Assembly (NCBI RefSeq): GCF_024362695.1
Contig: NC_065425.1
Coordinates: forward strand, 7,941,001-8,005,000
Reading direction: 5' to 3'
Origin: Pectinophora gossypiella
Lineage: Eukaryota > Arthropoda > Insecta > Lepidoptera > Gelechiidae
DNA length: 64,000 bases
The notes beneath the pieces are model-generated. The model was not told where the DNA came from and did no database searches. It worked only from the letters and a program-made list of their open reading frames with translations. Each line of letters begins with the position of its first letter. The first letter of the stretch is position 1. Position numbers and translations under genes: made by a program. Positions 1-11,262 of the stretch are shown here, piece by piece.

Positions 1-94
1 TTAGTATTTATTAAGTACCTAGTACTTTTTCTTTTCTTTAACAGGCCGTAAAAATCCGTGACTGTTCTGTTTAGACAACGCGTTACTTGCATGG

Positions 95-485
95 TAGTGG
101 CCCCGATTCCTGCAGACACCGCCTAATTTTATTTTAAGTTATATCCGTCATTTTCATATCCGTCGAAAAGGAAAGGGACGGATGATTCACAGCTCTTAAT
201 TTTAGGAAGAATGAGTAAATGAATGAATAATCCGGGCGAATCAAAAGGTACGTCGCTGGTATGCAATCCGTTTGACGTGCTGTCTACTTAGGTAACTGTG
301 TCGGGTTATTGACGGATGTAAAATTTTTAGACGGTTGGTTTAGATTTGTGCTTAAAATTGACGTGTGTTCCATAAATTTTATGCTTGTCGATTACCCGTC
401 CCTTTCCTTTTCGGCGGATAAGAAAATGACAGATATAACTTAAAATAAAATTAGATGGTATTTACAGGAATTAGCACCATTATCA
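95..485. mobile_element. M2 foldback element, copy 1
   Basis: The left arm begins GATTCCTGCAGACACC and the right arm ends GGAATTAGCACCATT. The two arms are reverse complements for roughly 100 bases each, including the AAAGGGACGGAT / ATCCGTCCCTTT segment. No ORF is present. Related copies lie near 2797, 13312, 14976, 18616, 58359 and 60481, so this is a dispersed non-autonomous foldback family. Confidence 0.75.
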
Positions 486-499
486 GCCTAAAATATTCG

Positions 500-579
500 C
501 TTTTGACACATTCTATATTTGACACATTCTACTTTTGACACATTCTACTTTGGGCACGTTCTATATTTGACACATTCCA
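500..579. repeat. minisatellite, about 16-bp unit
   Basis: Five imperfect tandem units of the form TTTGACACATTCTA(C/T) follow directly after the M2 copy. The fourth unit has diverged to TTGGGCACGTTCTA. Confidence 0.75.
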
Positions 580-585
580 GTTTAC

Positions 586-1257
586 AAATTCAGGAAAGAG
601 TTAAGATGTGTAGGCTAAAAATAAAGATGTTATACAATTAGGTATATTCAGCCGTGAGTGAGTTGTGTCTGACTGTTTGTAATTAATACGAAACTGTTGT
701 TTCAGGATGTCGTCCGAGTGTTATTGTATGGAGACAGCTGTCCACGCGAGTAAACGCGTAATTTCACTCACAGATGGCGCGATGACGGATTTACTGTGCG
801 CTTGCGACGCACGGGCTGATTAAAATACGTCTTTTTGCGTTAAGGTGTGGTCTTACTTCTGCTGAATTGGGAATAAGGAAAACAAATAAAAGCGTTCAGC
901 TGCTTATTTAGACTAAGGGATTATATGATCTTCGTGAAAGTGGCATTTCAACGTGGGTAATGGAGTAACTTTAACTATTAATTATTTGATTTGTGGCGAT
1001 GGGCTATAGTAGTCACGAAGTACACGTATAAGTAGTATATATACTTACGCAGAATATAGTACAAAAACTCTTTATTGTACAAACTCACCAAAAAAATACA
1101 ATTACAAATAGAACCAAAGAAGTATAATAGGCGGCTTTTTTGTTAAACAACATTTTTTCCTTCTAATTTCGTCTTTCTTACTTATATTAGTAAAAACCAC
1201 GTAAGCGCCTTTAAAAAAACACTTTCGGATGTGATTTTTGTTAACAAAACTTCGCAA
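586..1257. other. non-coding, nothing recognised
   Basis: No ORF with protein-like composition and no repeat shared with the rest of the window was seen. A moderately GC-rich patch lies at about 705-830. Confidence 0.4.
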
Positions 1258-1415
1258 TCTTCTTCTTATCGTGTGGGTTGTGAGGTGGAATACCAGCCTC
1301 ATCAACCCTGGTGTCAGGGTTGTGATTGAGCCGCCAAAGGCCCCTGACATGGCTTACGTAACGATTACTCACTTACATCAGTAAATAGTAACCGGGACCA
1401 TCGGCTTAACGTGCC
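1258..1415 (-). mobile_element. SINE-A, 5'-truncated
   Basis: Contains the SINE-A 3' half in reverse: the GAAGA-type tail, the TGTGGGTTGTGAGGTGGAAT block and the GGCCCCTGACATGGC block, ending in the shared core CGGCTTAACGTGCC. The tRNA-like head is missing. Confidence 0.8.
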
Positions 1416-1971
1416 TATGTACCTCGGAATAGACAATCTAGTTTCAAATCCAGGTAAAAAAAACGTAGTCTCAATTTGAGCTTCTATTTGTGCAATTTTT
1501 TATTCCCAATTCGGCGCCTAATCGCGCACTGAGGTAAAGTATTGTCGACGTCGCTATATCAACAGTAACTTTGCGTCCCACTTTTTGAGCGCTGTTCAAT
1601 CTACTAGTTGTAGTAAATCTATGACGAGAATATTCCCACTTTGGGAACGTTCCCAGCGGCACATCACTGGTCGTGAGCCATGTCTAGGACTTCAGTCCTA
1701 CTATTCCTTAGTCTACATGTAATAAAATAGATTCAGCTATTTGTCTGTCCGTGCCTAGTTGACTGCTATTAATGCCGTGTTAATTGAGTGAACGTGTGTG
1801 GGCAAACATCCCACTAATGGGCCTATAGGTATGCTATCAATGCCTAGTCTAAGCTTTCCTGCTGTGTTGAGAATAGTCCGAGGCTAATTAGGATTAGGTG
1901 ATGATTGTTTTATCTGTTGTCTGCAGTCGCGGCCATAGGGCGGTGCGACCGGTGCGATCGTACCGGGCGCC
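1416..1971. other. non-coding, nothing recognised
   Basis: No coding signal or shared repeat was recognised in this stretch. Confidence 0.35.
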
Positions 1972-2085
1972 GTTTTAACCCTTTCACGGACAGAGACCAT
2001 GGGTCATCGATGGTTCATAATAGGTAGTATGACGCCTTGGAATCGGAACGTCCATAGACGTTCTGTCCTTGAAAGTGTGGGGCGC
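1972..2085 (+). repeat. repeat X, copy 1
   Basis: The segment from CCCTTTCACGGACAGAGACC to TGAAAGTG recurs in inverse orientation at 54294-54396. It holds a small internal palindrome (GAACGTCCATAGACGTTC). Confidence 0.65.
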
Positions 2086-2227
2086 CAAAATCAGCCAAGA
2101 CGGGACCACCCTGGCTGGCATCCCTGGATCTACAGGGGAATAACTGGTTTAGGCACACCTGCTCTGTGAATCAGATCTCTTAGCGGCCGCATAAATCTCA
2201 TACATTTAATGGGTGGCCGTAAACGAC

Positions 2228-2305
2228 ATTCCGGGTTCCGGGTGAGAGCCTTCAGCGCTCCCCATTTGTCCGGCCAAGTAAGAAAGAAAGAAAGAAAGAA
2301 AGAAA
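2228..2305 (+). mobile_element. LINE-J 3' fragment with AAGA microsatellite
   Basis: About 45 bases match the LINE-J 3' UTR (GAGAGCCTTCAGCGCTCCCC, then TTTGTCCGGCCAAGTA). The match is followed directly by an (AAGA)n microsatellite instead of the usual A tail. Confidence 0.6.
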
Positions 2306-2616
2306 AATTAATGCCAATAATAAAAAAAATAATAGTAATGTAGTAATGTAGTAGTTAATGCTATCTGCGGCAAATCTACAATAAGTCACATCAAAAAAAA
2401 AAGTAAACGACATTTTTAAAAGATTTAGTTAGGTATATTTCGGTGGCCGTAAACTAATTGAAAAAAACTGTATTTTAAGAGGCGCCATTGTGAGGTTTCG
2501 CACCACCTAAATCTTTTGCTAGGGCCTACGGGTTGTCTGTACTTCCTATTACTTTGTACCTATAGTACAGGATGGCTACACATGTTGCGAACGATTTAGA
2601 AAAGCGTAAGTGACAA

Positions 2617-2727
2617 TAGGATAGTTTCCAACTAGTCAAATCAGTTACTTTTTACTAAACGTCAAAACATGAAATTACCCTGGAATTTGTATGAAAAGCA
2701 ATCGATGACGTCATAAAATATGAATAT
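2617..2727 (+). mobile_element. M1 element, partial
   Basis: The left end of the M1 family (ATAGTTTCCAACTAGTCAAA onward, through GATGACGTCATA) is present. The right half is absent. Confidence 0.65.
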
Positions 2728-2796
2728 GTATAATGCGAATTAACCAAATTATGAGTACCTGCTACATTTAAAGCTTTAATTAAATTAGGTGATTAT

Positions 2797-3112
2797 TGGC
2801 CCCGATTCCTGCAGACACCGCCTAATTTTATTTTAGGTTATATCCGTCATTTTCGTATCCGTCGAAAAGGAAAGGGACGGATGATTCACAGCTCTTAATT
2901 TTAGAAAGAATGAGTAAATTAATGTGTCGGGTTATTGACTGACGTAAAATTTTTAGACGGTTGGTTTAGATTTGTGCTTAAAATTGACGTGTGTTCCATA
3001 AATTTTATGCTTGTCGATTACCCGTCCCTTTCCTTTTCGGCGGATAAGAAAAGGACAGATATAACTTAAAATAAAATTAGATGGTATTTACAGGAATTAG
3101 CACCATTATGTG
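2797..3112. mobile_element. M2 foldback element, copy 2
   Basis: Nearly identical to the copy at 95-485 but lacking part of the centre. Both arms are present, from GATTCCTGCAGACACC to GGAATTAGCACCATTA. Confidence 0.75.
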
Positions 3113-3118
3113 ACTAAC

Positions 3119-3410
3119 GACCTCCGTGGTCCAGAGGTTGAGCGTTGGGCTCACGATCTGGAGGTCCCGAGTTCAAAAAATTACTTTGTGGTCCTAGTTT
3201 GGTTAGGACATTACAGGCTGATCACTTGATTGTCAGAAAGTAAGATAATCCTTGCTTCGGAAGGCACGTTAAGCCGTTGGTCCCGGTTACTACTTACTGA
3301 TGTATCGTAGTCGTTAAATGAGTCATGTCAGGGGCCTTTGGCGGCTCAATAATAATCCAGATACTGAGGTGAGGTTGATAATTCACCTCACAACCCACAC
3401 TATAGCAGAC
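3119..3410 (+). mobile_element. SINE-A, nearly full length
   Basis: The tRNA-like head (CCTCCGTGGTCCAGAGGTTG) is present, but the B box is partly deleted (GAGTTCAAAAAATTAC). The shared core AAGGCACGTTAAGCCGTTGG and the tail block follow. It sits directly after an M2 copy. Confidence 0.8.
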
Positions 3411-3942
3411 AAGTGCAGACATTCCGAGTAAGCCAGCTTTTTGGGGATATCCCCGGGGATGAAGTGTTGAGCTGACAACACCACTACAATGCGGCGTAAT
3501 ACCTGCCTAGTACCCGCAGGTTGGATGCACCACGTCGCGATATTTATATTTATGAACATCAAAATCCTTCCTCATCCGTTTTATAGACTAGAATAGAAAT
3601 TGTTTATTATAAAAGAACGCCCCACACACACAAACAGGACAATAACATCATTTAAAATTTTCAAAAAACAGTAAAAGCACAAGAAATCAAAACGAATGTT
3701 CGTCGAAATGACCATAAGGTGGTGGTGGACGTCCTGAGATAAAAGGGCCTCACTCAGCACAAGTCGCGGCGTGAACCACGACGCTGGATTTATATATGGA
3801 ATACTAATTTCCATCTAGTCAAATCAGTTACTTTTTACTAAACAACAAAACACGAAATTACTAAAGAGTTAGTATGAAAAATCACACTGTGATGTCATAG
3901 AAAAACGTGACAAAATTCCTCACTTATTATTACATTTTTCTT

Positions 3943-3976
<34 letters not shown>
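3943..3976. repeat. (CT)n microsatellite
   Basis: A run of about 16 CT dinucleotides at the 3' edge of the RTE-B fragment. Confidence 0.9.
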
Positions 3977-3978
<2 letters not shown>

Positions 3979-4372
3979 TTATGAGCCGCGTCGGCAGAGT
4001 AACCGCCATTCCTCTCTTCTTCCCGCCAAAACCTTCACCTCCCGATACGACACGACCTGCACCTTCTCTTTTATTTGTTTCATAAATGTTATCTTAGGTC
4101 TACCCCTTCCTCTCTTCCCTTCAATTTTTCCTTCTGTAATGTTTGTTATAAATGAATCGTGTCGTATCAGGTGGCCAATCATATTTCCTCCTCGGTTCTC
4201 TATAGTCTTCAATATGGTTCTCTTTTCTTCAACTCTTTCCAGCAATTTTTCATTTGACACCATTTCAGTCCAGCTTATACCCTCCATCCTTCGCCAACAC
4301 CACATCTCAAACGCTTCCAACCTCTCTCTGTCTCTCTGTGTCATAGTCCACGTTTCACTTCCATAGAGATTA
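3979..4372 (-). pseudogene. RTE-B LINE, reverse transcriptase C-terminal fragment
   Basis: The minus-strand frame encodes a 121-residue stretch typical of the end of RTE-type LINE ORF2: RLEAFEMWCWRRM, then GHLIRHD, then GKRGRGRPKITF. It lacks the catalytic core and begins at an internal methionine, so it is a 5'-truncated relic. Sister fragments lie at 20548, 52481 and 59650. It interrupts an M1 element. Confidence 0.7.
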
Positions 4373-4518
4373 GAGTTTTTTCACTTACTTTATTAAAATT
4401 CATAAATAAGTTAAATAGAAAAAATAAAACGTTTATTGTGTCATCTTTAGATCTGCCTTTATCTAGTACTTAACCAGAATTTCATAATTTATTTTTGATC
4501 TGGGAAACTACCCAATTA

Positions 4519-5335
4519 TAATTAATAATTACGCGCCGAATAAGTACTTATGATGACGTCGTCAGACACAATAGAGACTGGGTAAATTATTAAGTCCGTT
4601 TTTAGTATATGCCCGGAAAGATAAAAAATATATTTATGTAAAAATTACTTTAGTTCGAAATAAAAAGTTGAACGTATTCTAAAGTATTTAATTTGCTCCT
4701 AATACAGTAATAGAGCAAATATTCGAAACCTCCTAACTAAACCTTACGAAAACTACACTAAGGACTAATCAAGAAGGAATTATTAGCATATAAATCAGAG
4801 ACGAGTGCTCTAGGGCCATAATTGGCACCACTTTAAACCAAAGCGAAGACTAAAACCGCACTCGGCATATTCTGACCCACCCCTCTTGTAATCGAGAGGG
4901 CTTTATTAATTACAAACTTGAACCACATTCCCCCTACTTCCTCAGGGGGCCTCGGCCTACCCAACCACTTTACCCCGGCCCCCCCGAACCATTGTCAAGC
5001 AATTACAGTCTTTAAACTCTGTTTACCAAAGCTAAAAATCCCCTGGCTAAAATTAAAGTGAACCATTTCTTCGGTCGGAAAGGAGGAGGTCTAAACTCAG
5101 TCTAAATTGCTTAAACGGAGCGTGTCGAGGGATTTGCGACTTAACAGTGTGATGTTAAGGTTGAGTTTGGAGGGTGGGCGGAGTGTAAACAGGGCGATCA
5201 ATTTGTTAAATGAAGAAAATTAGGGTTGTGCCGCGTTGGGGTATATTTAGATCCGAGAGAGGTAAGTGTGTATAGTTTAACAGATTTTGAGGTGATACAT
5301 CTTAAAACTGATACATACATAATCTCACAAGTAAG
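4519..5335. other. non-repetitive non-coding stretch
   Basis: No shared repeat was seen. Homeodomain-type TAATTA and CAATTA cores recur (about 4914-4918 and 4998-5003), and C-rich blocks lie at 4930-4990. This could be regulatory DNA of the slouch-like locus, but nothing in the sequence proves it. Confidence 0.35.
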
Positions 5336-5620
5336 TATTCAACATGTGATTGGGCCACAAGTGTACAACGCCATACCCAGTGATATCAAGGGTGCACCCA
5401 GCGACGCATACTTCGGAAATAAATTAAAACATTATTTGGTTCATCAGCCTATTATGACTTAACAGAGTTTCTCAATAACATAAAATTAGGATGACGACAA
5501 TATAGCGATGTAATTTGTTAAAATTTTATTGTGATGTAATATTGAAATATTGTAAAGTAATTTATATAATGTGTACTGTACTCATCGAAATATTTGTTGA
5601 CGTGTAATATTGAATTGAAT
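5336..5620 (+). pseudogene. LINE-F, ORF2 C-terminal end and 3' UTR
   Basis: The frame ending at 5462 reads GPQVYNAIPSDIKG, then FGNKLKHYLV, before its stop. This is the usual closing segment of Jockey- and CR1-type LINE reverse transcriptases (the VYN-LP-xIK pattern). Only the last 40 or so codons remain, followed by an AT-rich 3' UTR. Confidence 0.6.
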
Positions 5621-5774
5621 TGCAGCCACTGTCCATACAAAGTTTTAAGTGTAAATGATGAACCTTATGGTGACAAGGGAAGCCTATCGCCCATAACACC
5701 AGTCCATCAAGTTAGAAATGACACAATCTCTGTCGGCATGCTTGAAATATAATATGTATATTCATTTGAAAATA

Positions 5775-6052
5775 TAGGCTAGTTTCCAACTAAGTAGTCA
5801 CATCAGTTACTTTTTAATAAACGTCAAAACTAAAAATTACTATGGAATTTGTATGAAAAAGCAAACTGTGACGTCATAGAAAAACGTGATAAATTCTCGG
5901 ATTCATTGTTACGTTTTTCTTGAATAAAATTCATAAATAAGTTAAATAGAAAAATAAAATGTTTGCCTATAGTTTTAGATCTGTTTTTTTTAGTAAGTAT
6001 TAATCAGAATTTCATAATTTGTCTCGAACGTAGTACACGACCCAATTGGAGA
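5775..6052 (+). mobile_element. M1 element
   Basis: A nearly full-length copy, from GGCTAGTTTCCAACTA to CACGACCCAATTGG. It includes the internal GACGTCATAGAAAAACGTGA segment seen in all M1 copies. Confidence 0.75.
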
Positions 6053-6069
6053 AAGGTAAAGAACGATCT

Positions 6070-6250
6070 ACTCTGAACCGGCGTGCGTGTATGAATCGAT
6101 TAATGAATGTGGAGTATTGTGGAGGAAGCAAGAGAAGTGTTTCAGGATCGAAGGCCCTCAACATACTTCAATACTACAAATAGTACCTATTCCAAATCTA
6201 TGCTTACTCCGATGCGAAATAGGCGTGAATATAAGTATGTATTTATGTAT
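6070..6250 (+). mobile_element. RTE-A LINE 3' fragment
   Basis: Matches the end of RTE-A: GAACCGGCGTGCGTGTATGA, a diverged GAGGAAGCAAGAGAAGTG, and AAATAGGCGTGAATATAAGT. It ends in TATG-type repeats. Confidence 0.7.
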
Positions 6251-6449
6251 TAAATCGAGGCTTTATCTGTTAATATTAAATATATTTGTTACATCATGAC
6301 ACTTAAAAGTAAATACGTAATTAGAGCAATTAAAAATGTATTAACAGGTATATTATATACTCACGCGCGTTATCTATAATGGGGTGCGCAGAACCACAAT
6401 TAATCAGACGTCTGAGTTCTGCCCGCCACGAGTTTATACATAAACAAAT

Positions 6450-6610
6450 TCAAAAATATCTTTATTCAGTAGGTAACATAGTTACACTTTGAATCGTCAT
6501 TTTTTACATAACGAACGTCTCATCCGCCTAAAACTACTGCAGCTTCTCACAACCTGTATAGCCGGGGAAAAGAAGCTGCAAGAAAAACCTCGGCACAGGG
6601 CCCTAGACGT
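6450..6610 (-). mobile_element. LINE-E 3' fragment
   Basis: The minus strand reads TTTTAGGCGGATGAGACGTT and then CTGAATAAAGATATTTTTGA. The same 3' end occurs at 9495, 14725 and 60073. Confidence 0.55.
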
Positions 6611-6684
6611 TCTTTAAACAAAAAATATAAAAATAAACATAAAATATTGGTATACAATTGAGTAGTTTATATACATCCTACTGC

Positions 6685-6775
6685 AAACAACCTGTATACA
6701 TCCCACTGCTGGGCACAGGCCTCCTCTCATGCAACCGGAGGGGCATACTCCGACACGCTACTCCACGAGTAAGTT
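6685..6775 (-). mobile_element. SINE-B 3' fragment
   Basis: Reverse of the SINE-B tail block: CCCACTGCTGGGCACAGGCC, then GGAGGGGCATACTCC. The head and core are missing. Confidence 0.65.
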
Positions 6776-6899
6776 TATGTATGTATGAAATGTATTCCAA
6801 AACATCCCCTCCCTAGCAAGTAAATGTACGTGCGATCTTGTAAGTTACCCCACCAGGTTGATTGCACCCTTGTTCACAGATGTGTTACATTTTACATCA

Positions 6900-7270
6900 T
6901 TGGCTCACCGTTAACTGGCGTACGGCGATCACGAAGCAATCTCTTTTATTTCTAGATTACAAATTTACTAGATTATATTAGGTAGGGTTTACATGCTATT
7001 AATAAAGAAATAGTAGGTAGTTTAATACGCATCAAAAACAGAAACACAAAGACGAAGAAGAGAGATAAACGAACAGGTTATTTGAGCACTTTTCCAAATT
7101 CGGCAATTTTTACCCTTTTAACAGCTAATAAAATGAAATAACTGTAACCCAAAAACCTTTTTCCCGGAATTAGTATTCGCGGCTGGCAACTCCGTATTTT
7201 CACGTAATTCCCAGTGTAATTAAAAAGTCAGTGTTGCCAACATTAAGCCCCTCGTTAACACGCGTTGTTT
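6900..7270. other. non-repetitive non-coding stretch
   Basis: No coding signal and no shared repeat were seen. Several TAATTA and TAATTC cores are present. Confidence 0.3.
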
Positions 7271-7295
7271 CCGCTTCCGGCGGAACCGGAAGCGG
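7271..7295. promoter_or_regulatory. palindrome of two ETS-type sites
   Basis: A perfect 10-bp inverted repeat (CCGCTTCCGG, 5-base spacer, CCGGAAGCGG). Each arm contains the canonical ETS core CCGGAAG, facing each other. The flanks are non-repetitive. The binding role is an inference from the motif only. Confidence 0.4.
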
Positions 7296-7485
7296 CGTTT
7301 TATGTAATAAATACCTCGGCTGAACAATTTTCAGGATCGTTGCCTTTCAACTTTAAGATTTATTATCATAATAGAAAGGAGCTAAGGCGGTATGCATTTT
7401 GAAAATATAATTTTGAAGTTTCATAGGTTCTGTTCTGTCCCTTTGTTGTGGTTAGTTACTTTATCCTTGGTAATTAAATATCTAA

Positions 7486-7737
7486 TTAGGTAGTTTCCTA
7501 GGTCAAAGATAAATTCTGATTATTAAATAAAGGCAGATCTAAAGGTGACAAAAACGTTTCATATTTTCTAATTAACTTATTTATGAATTTTGAATAAGAA
7601 AAATGTAATAAAACCCGACATTTTGTCACTTTTTCTATGACGTCACAGGTTGCTTCTTCATACAAGTTCCATAGTAATATCGTGTTTTGACGTTTAGTAA
7701 AAAATAATTGATTTGATTAGTTGAAAACTAGCCTATT
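7486..7737 (-). mobile_element. M1 element
   Basis: A full-length reverse copy, from TTAGGTAGTTTCCTAGG to GAAAACTAGCCTATTA. The TIR core GTAGTTTCC pairs with the opposite end. Confidence 0.75.
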
Positions 7738-8664
7738 ATTCAAAATGGGCTGTAAATTTTTACCAATATTTTACGTTCTTACGCACTCCTACGAATATAA
7801 TAAATGCAAAATTAATTCAGTCTGTTTATTACATTGTCACGCTAAAACTGCTGGACCGATTTTGGAGAAATTTAGTATGGAGATAGTTTGAGACTCAGCA
7901 AAAAAACAGGTTCATTTTTATCCCAGAAATCATTCCTTAAAGGCATTGGGTGGGAGTCTTGGATAAATATTGAATTCAACTACGACTCTAGAAAATAGAT
8001 GAACTGATTAAAAAATGAATAAATTAATTAATTTATTTATGTAATAAAAATCAAACAATTATTCTAATGGTCCTACAACGAGTGTTCTGAAGACCTGATT
8101 CTAATGTAAGAGTTCTGAAGATCTAGAACTAGCTGGTATAAACGAAAATTGCATAATTTTACGCTTTAAAAACCCAACCAACCTACTGGGTTCCGACGCG
8201 CTAGCCCAGCAAATCTCCTCCATTCTACCGCCAGCCCTCGGACTTAAAGGCCCGAAAAATAAGCCAATTCTGGCCCTCAAGACGCCAAATTTATGAGCTT
8301 GCTTGACCCCCCGGCTTACTCACCTTTTATTTTTATTTGAGTGAGCAAGGAACAAATCTAAGCGCAAAAGGGATAATAAAATAATCGTTAGATTCCTTTA
8401 GACGACTCCAATTTCATGGATTGGTGCACAAAGGGACGCAGGCAGCGTAGGGTTACGACTGTCTCTTTCCTTGTTGGAAGATGTGTATTCGTTGTCTCTC
8501 TCTGGCGCCGACCAATCGCGGAGGCAGCGTTCGTGTTCTTATTTTGAATGTTTGCGGGTTGTGCAAGTTTTTCAAGGTGGGTAGGTAAGCTAGTAGTGAC
8601 AGGAGGGATTTAGGAGTAGTTTCACAGTAGTTCTGTTGACATACCACCCCCTCTTAAATAAGGG
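7738..8664. other. non-coding, nothing recognised
   Basis: AT-rich to about 8150, then a more balanced stretch (8160-8640) without protein-like ORFs or shared repeats. Confidence 0.35.
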
Positions 8665-9493
8665 ACTTTCCAAGTTATGTTCACCAAAAACAATATAGAT
8701 GGCGTTGTTCAGTTTAAACGTGATAATTACCTATTTTCTCATTACTCGGGTACATAATTATTCCAAAATACATTGTAATGTCTTCAATACATTGAAATCT
8801 TGCTCTATTGATAACATCATTAATGACCGTATTCCTGGAGGTGGAGGCATGGAGACCTATAACACAGGGGACCCTAGTTTAAGCTCCAGCCTCTACAAAT
8901 ATTATTAATGTTCATGTTATAAAATAATTGTAAATTAGTATAAGAACAATGTTATTTGTAGAGGAAATAAATATTTTACTTTACTTAATGGCTGAAGTAT
9001 TCTTATAAAAATAATTATTGCTTATCTAAATATCTATTATGTATAAAATTATGTTGCTACCTATATTGCTTCTCTTTATTTTGATCAGAATAATAATGGG
9101 TTATCATTTGTACCCAAAAACAAACATGAAAGTTTGTCTGTTATCCATGAAATTAGAAGACATAACATAATTATAATTTTTCTTGATTATTATATACACA
9201 TAATTATTCTAAAATACAATGTTATGGCAGAGGCATATATAAAAAAACTGTTGCTTGATATTTGGACAACATTATGTACTTATAGAATTATGTTGCTACC
9301 TATATTGCGGGGTGGAAGATGTAATTGTGCATGGGTGTAATAATAAGGGTCATCATTTATACTTACTTACATAAAATGAATATGAAATATGCATAATATG
9401 TCTGTTATTCATGTTAGAAGGTTAAACGAAGAAAAACTGTACAGCGCCATCTATATTGTTTTTGAGGATAGTTGCTTGGAAAGTCTTTCATTC
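8665..9493 (+). mobile_element. M3 element, two joined partial copies with a LINE insertion
   Basis: Begins at GGGACTTTCCAAGTTATGTT and ends at GTTGCTTGGAAAGTC, the M3 terminal inverted repeats. Internally, M3 sequence restarts at about 9197 (ATAATTATTCTAAAATACAA), so two partial copies are joined. A LINE 3' fragment (about 8784-8985, ending AATAAATATTTTAC) interrupts the first. Confidence 0.65.
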
Positions 9494-9494
9494 A

Positions 9495-9541
9495 AAGTGT
9501 AAGTATGTTACCCACTGAATAAAGATATTTTTTTATTTGAG
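9495..9541 (+). mobile_element. LINE-E 3' end
   Basis: TTCAAAGTGTAAGTATGTTA followed by CACTGAATAAAGATATTTTT; only the last 45 bases of the LINE-E family remain. Confidence 0.5.
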
Positions 9542-9819
9542 TCTTTTCAGATGTTTCTCGAGTACGACGGCGGCTCTACCGCCTAGAAAAATGTCCAGCC
9601 AGTATTTTTAATGCCATCAGTAAAACATACAAAAAATAGGCTGTTTATAATGAAAAATATCTATCCGGTTCCACTCCACTAACTTAATATTTGGTGGATA
9701 AAGTGGGGTAAAAAAATAAGTGGGTTAGTTCATTTTTTGCATATTTACACAGAAGTACCGTTTTCGAAACTTCAGGTTAGGTTAGGTCAAACTATGTATT
9801 TAATAAGATTCGTTTACTG

Positions 9820-10486
9820 TTGTACGGATTAAGAAGGTAATGTTAAGTTGGTTTGGACACGTAGAGCGGATGAAGAATAATAAGATTACGAAAGCGGTAT
9901 ATAAAGCGAAGGTTGATGGTTTCTATTCATTACAAACATACATTTATACATACACACACACAAATATACAAATGTTTCCTCTTTTATAATATTAGTGTAG
10001 ATAACTATGTATAAATCTATCCCGCGGCTTATACAACCTAACAAACATTTGATATATTTTATTTACACATCTTCTCATTATATTCGCACAAACACACATT
10101 ACACATTCTCACCATACCATACACATACACACACTCTCTCTCCCTCTCTCTCTCTCTAACACACACATACACACACATCCATACACAATAGGAAGAGAGA
10201 GTGACACACAAAAATGACTTGTGTTAAGTAGATACTTTTCTTGCTTTTCTTTTCTCTTATTTCCTATTTGTCATTTTGTCAAACCTGGTCTTAAATAATG
10301 TCTGTTGGAAGAGCGGATAGGTACTTCTACTACAAGTATATCTTTTACTTAAAAGGAATAACCAAAATATTTGGTAAAGTGTAACGGGTTAAGAAATGAA
10401 CTATTTTTTTTTTTATGGTAGGGCTGGCAGAGGAAAACCTAAAAGGACATACATTGACCAAATTGGAGATACTCGAGTAAAAAGAA
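9820..10486 (+). mobile_element. RTE-A fragment split by a microsatellite-rich insertion
   Basis: RTE-A sequence (GGTTTGGACACGTAGAGCGG to GCGAAGGTTGATGG) stops at about 9920. It resumes at about 10417 (ATGGTAGGGCTGGCAGAGG) and runs to AAATTGGAGATACTCG. The approximately 500-base insertion holds (CA)n and (CT)n runs around 9950-10200. Confidence 0.65.
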
Positions 10487-10670
10487 AATAGCCTGGAAAC
10501 CTAACCTAACCTAGTAAACGTACCCTGGAAATTCCCTCATTATATTACGTAAGTAAATACTTATATATATTTTTGTCTCCGTTTTGTGACTCTACCCCAA
10601 ATAGTGTACAAAAATAAAGTTACCAACATACCCTTATAAAAATAAAAATTACAAATAAAAAATACAAATA

Positions 10671-11262
10671 ATAGGGTATTTTCCAACTAGTCAAATCATT
10701 TACTTTTTAATAAACGTCAAAACACGAAATTACTGTGGAATTTGTATGAAAAAGCAACCTGTGACGTCATAGAAAAACGTGACAAAATTTCGAACTAATT
10801 ATTACATTTTTCTTTAATAAAATTCATAAATAAGTTAAATAGAAAAAAGAAAACGTTTTTTGACAGCTTAAGATCTGTCTTTATTTAGTAACTACCTCCG
10901 TGGTCCAGTAGTTGAGCGTTGGGCTCACGATCCGGAGGTCTCGGGTTCGAATCCCGGTGTGGAAATATCACAAAAAATACTTTGTGATCCCTAGTTTGGT
11001 TAGGACATTACAGAATGATCACCTGATTGAAAGTAAGATGATGCGTGCTTCGGAAGGCACGTTAAGCCGTTGGTCCCGGTTACTACTAACTGATGCAAGT
11101 TACTAGTCGTTACATGAGCCATGTTAGGGGCGTTTGGCGGCTCAATAATAACCCTGAAACAAGGGTTGATGAGGTTGGTAATTCACCTCACAACCCACAC
11201 GATAGAAGAAGATTTAGTAATCAGAATTTTATAATTTATCTTTCCAGTACTTCCTACAAATA
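10671..11262 (+). mobile_element. M1 element with nested SINE-A
   Basis: M1 runs from ATAGGGTATTTTCCAACTAG to 10891 and resumes at 11212 with ATTTAGTAATCAGAATTTTA. The inserted SINE-A is flanked by a 9-bp repeat of M1 sequence (ATTTAGTAA). Confidence 0.8.
10892..11211 (+). mobile_element. SINE-A, full length, with 9-bp target duplication
   Basis: The tRNA-like head has an A box (TGGTCCAGTAGTTGAGCG) and B box (GGTTCGAATCC). The shared core CTTCGGAAGGCACGTTAAGC and the 3' block (CACCTCACAACCCACACGAT) with an AGAAGAAG tail follow. ATTTAGTAA is duplicated at 10883-10891 and 11212-11220. This is the cleanest SINE-A boundary in the window. Confidence 0.9.

Larger units (their letters stand above)
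3811..4518 (+). mobile_element. M1 element split by RTE-B
   Basis: M1 sequence runs from TTTCCATCTAGTCAAATC to about 3942, stops at the RTE-B insertion, and resumes at about 4385 (TATTAAAATTCATAAATAAG). It ends at the inverted terminus GGGAAACTACCC. Confidence 0.75.

Noticed and set aside
3581..3814. 77-codon minus-strand ORF
   Set aside because: Overlaps the start of an M1 element and shows no protein-like pattern.
10892..10990. tRNA genes at the many A-box/B-box sequences
   Set aside because: Each is followed by the SINE core and tail, the acceptor stems do not pair, and several are flanked by target duplications. They are SINE heads.
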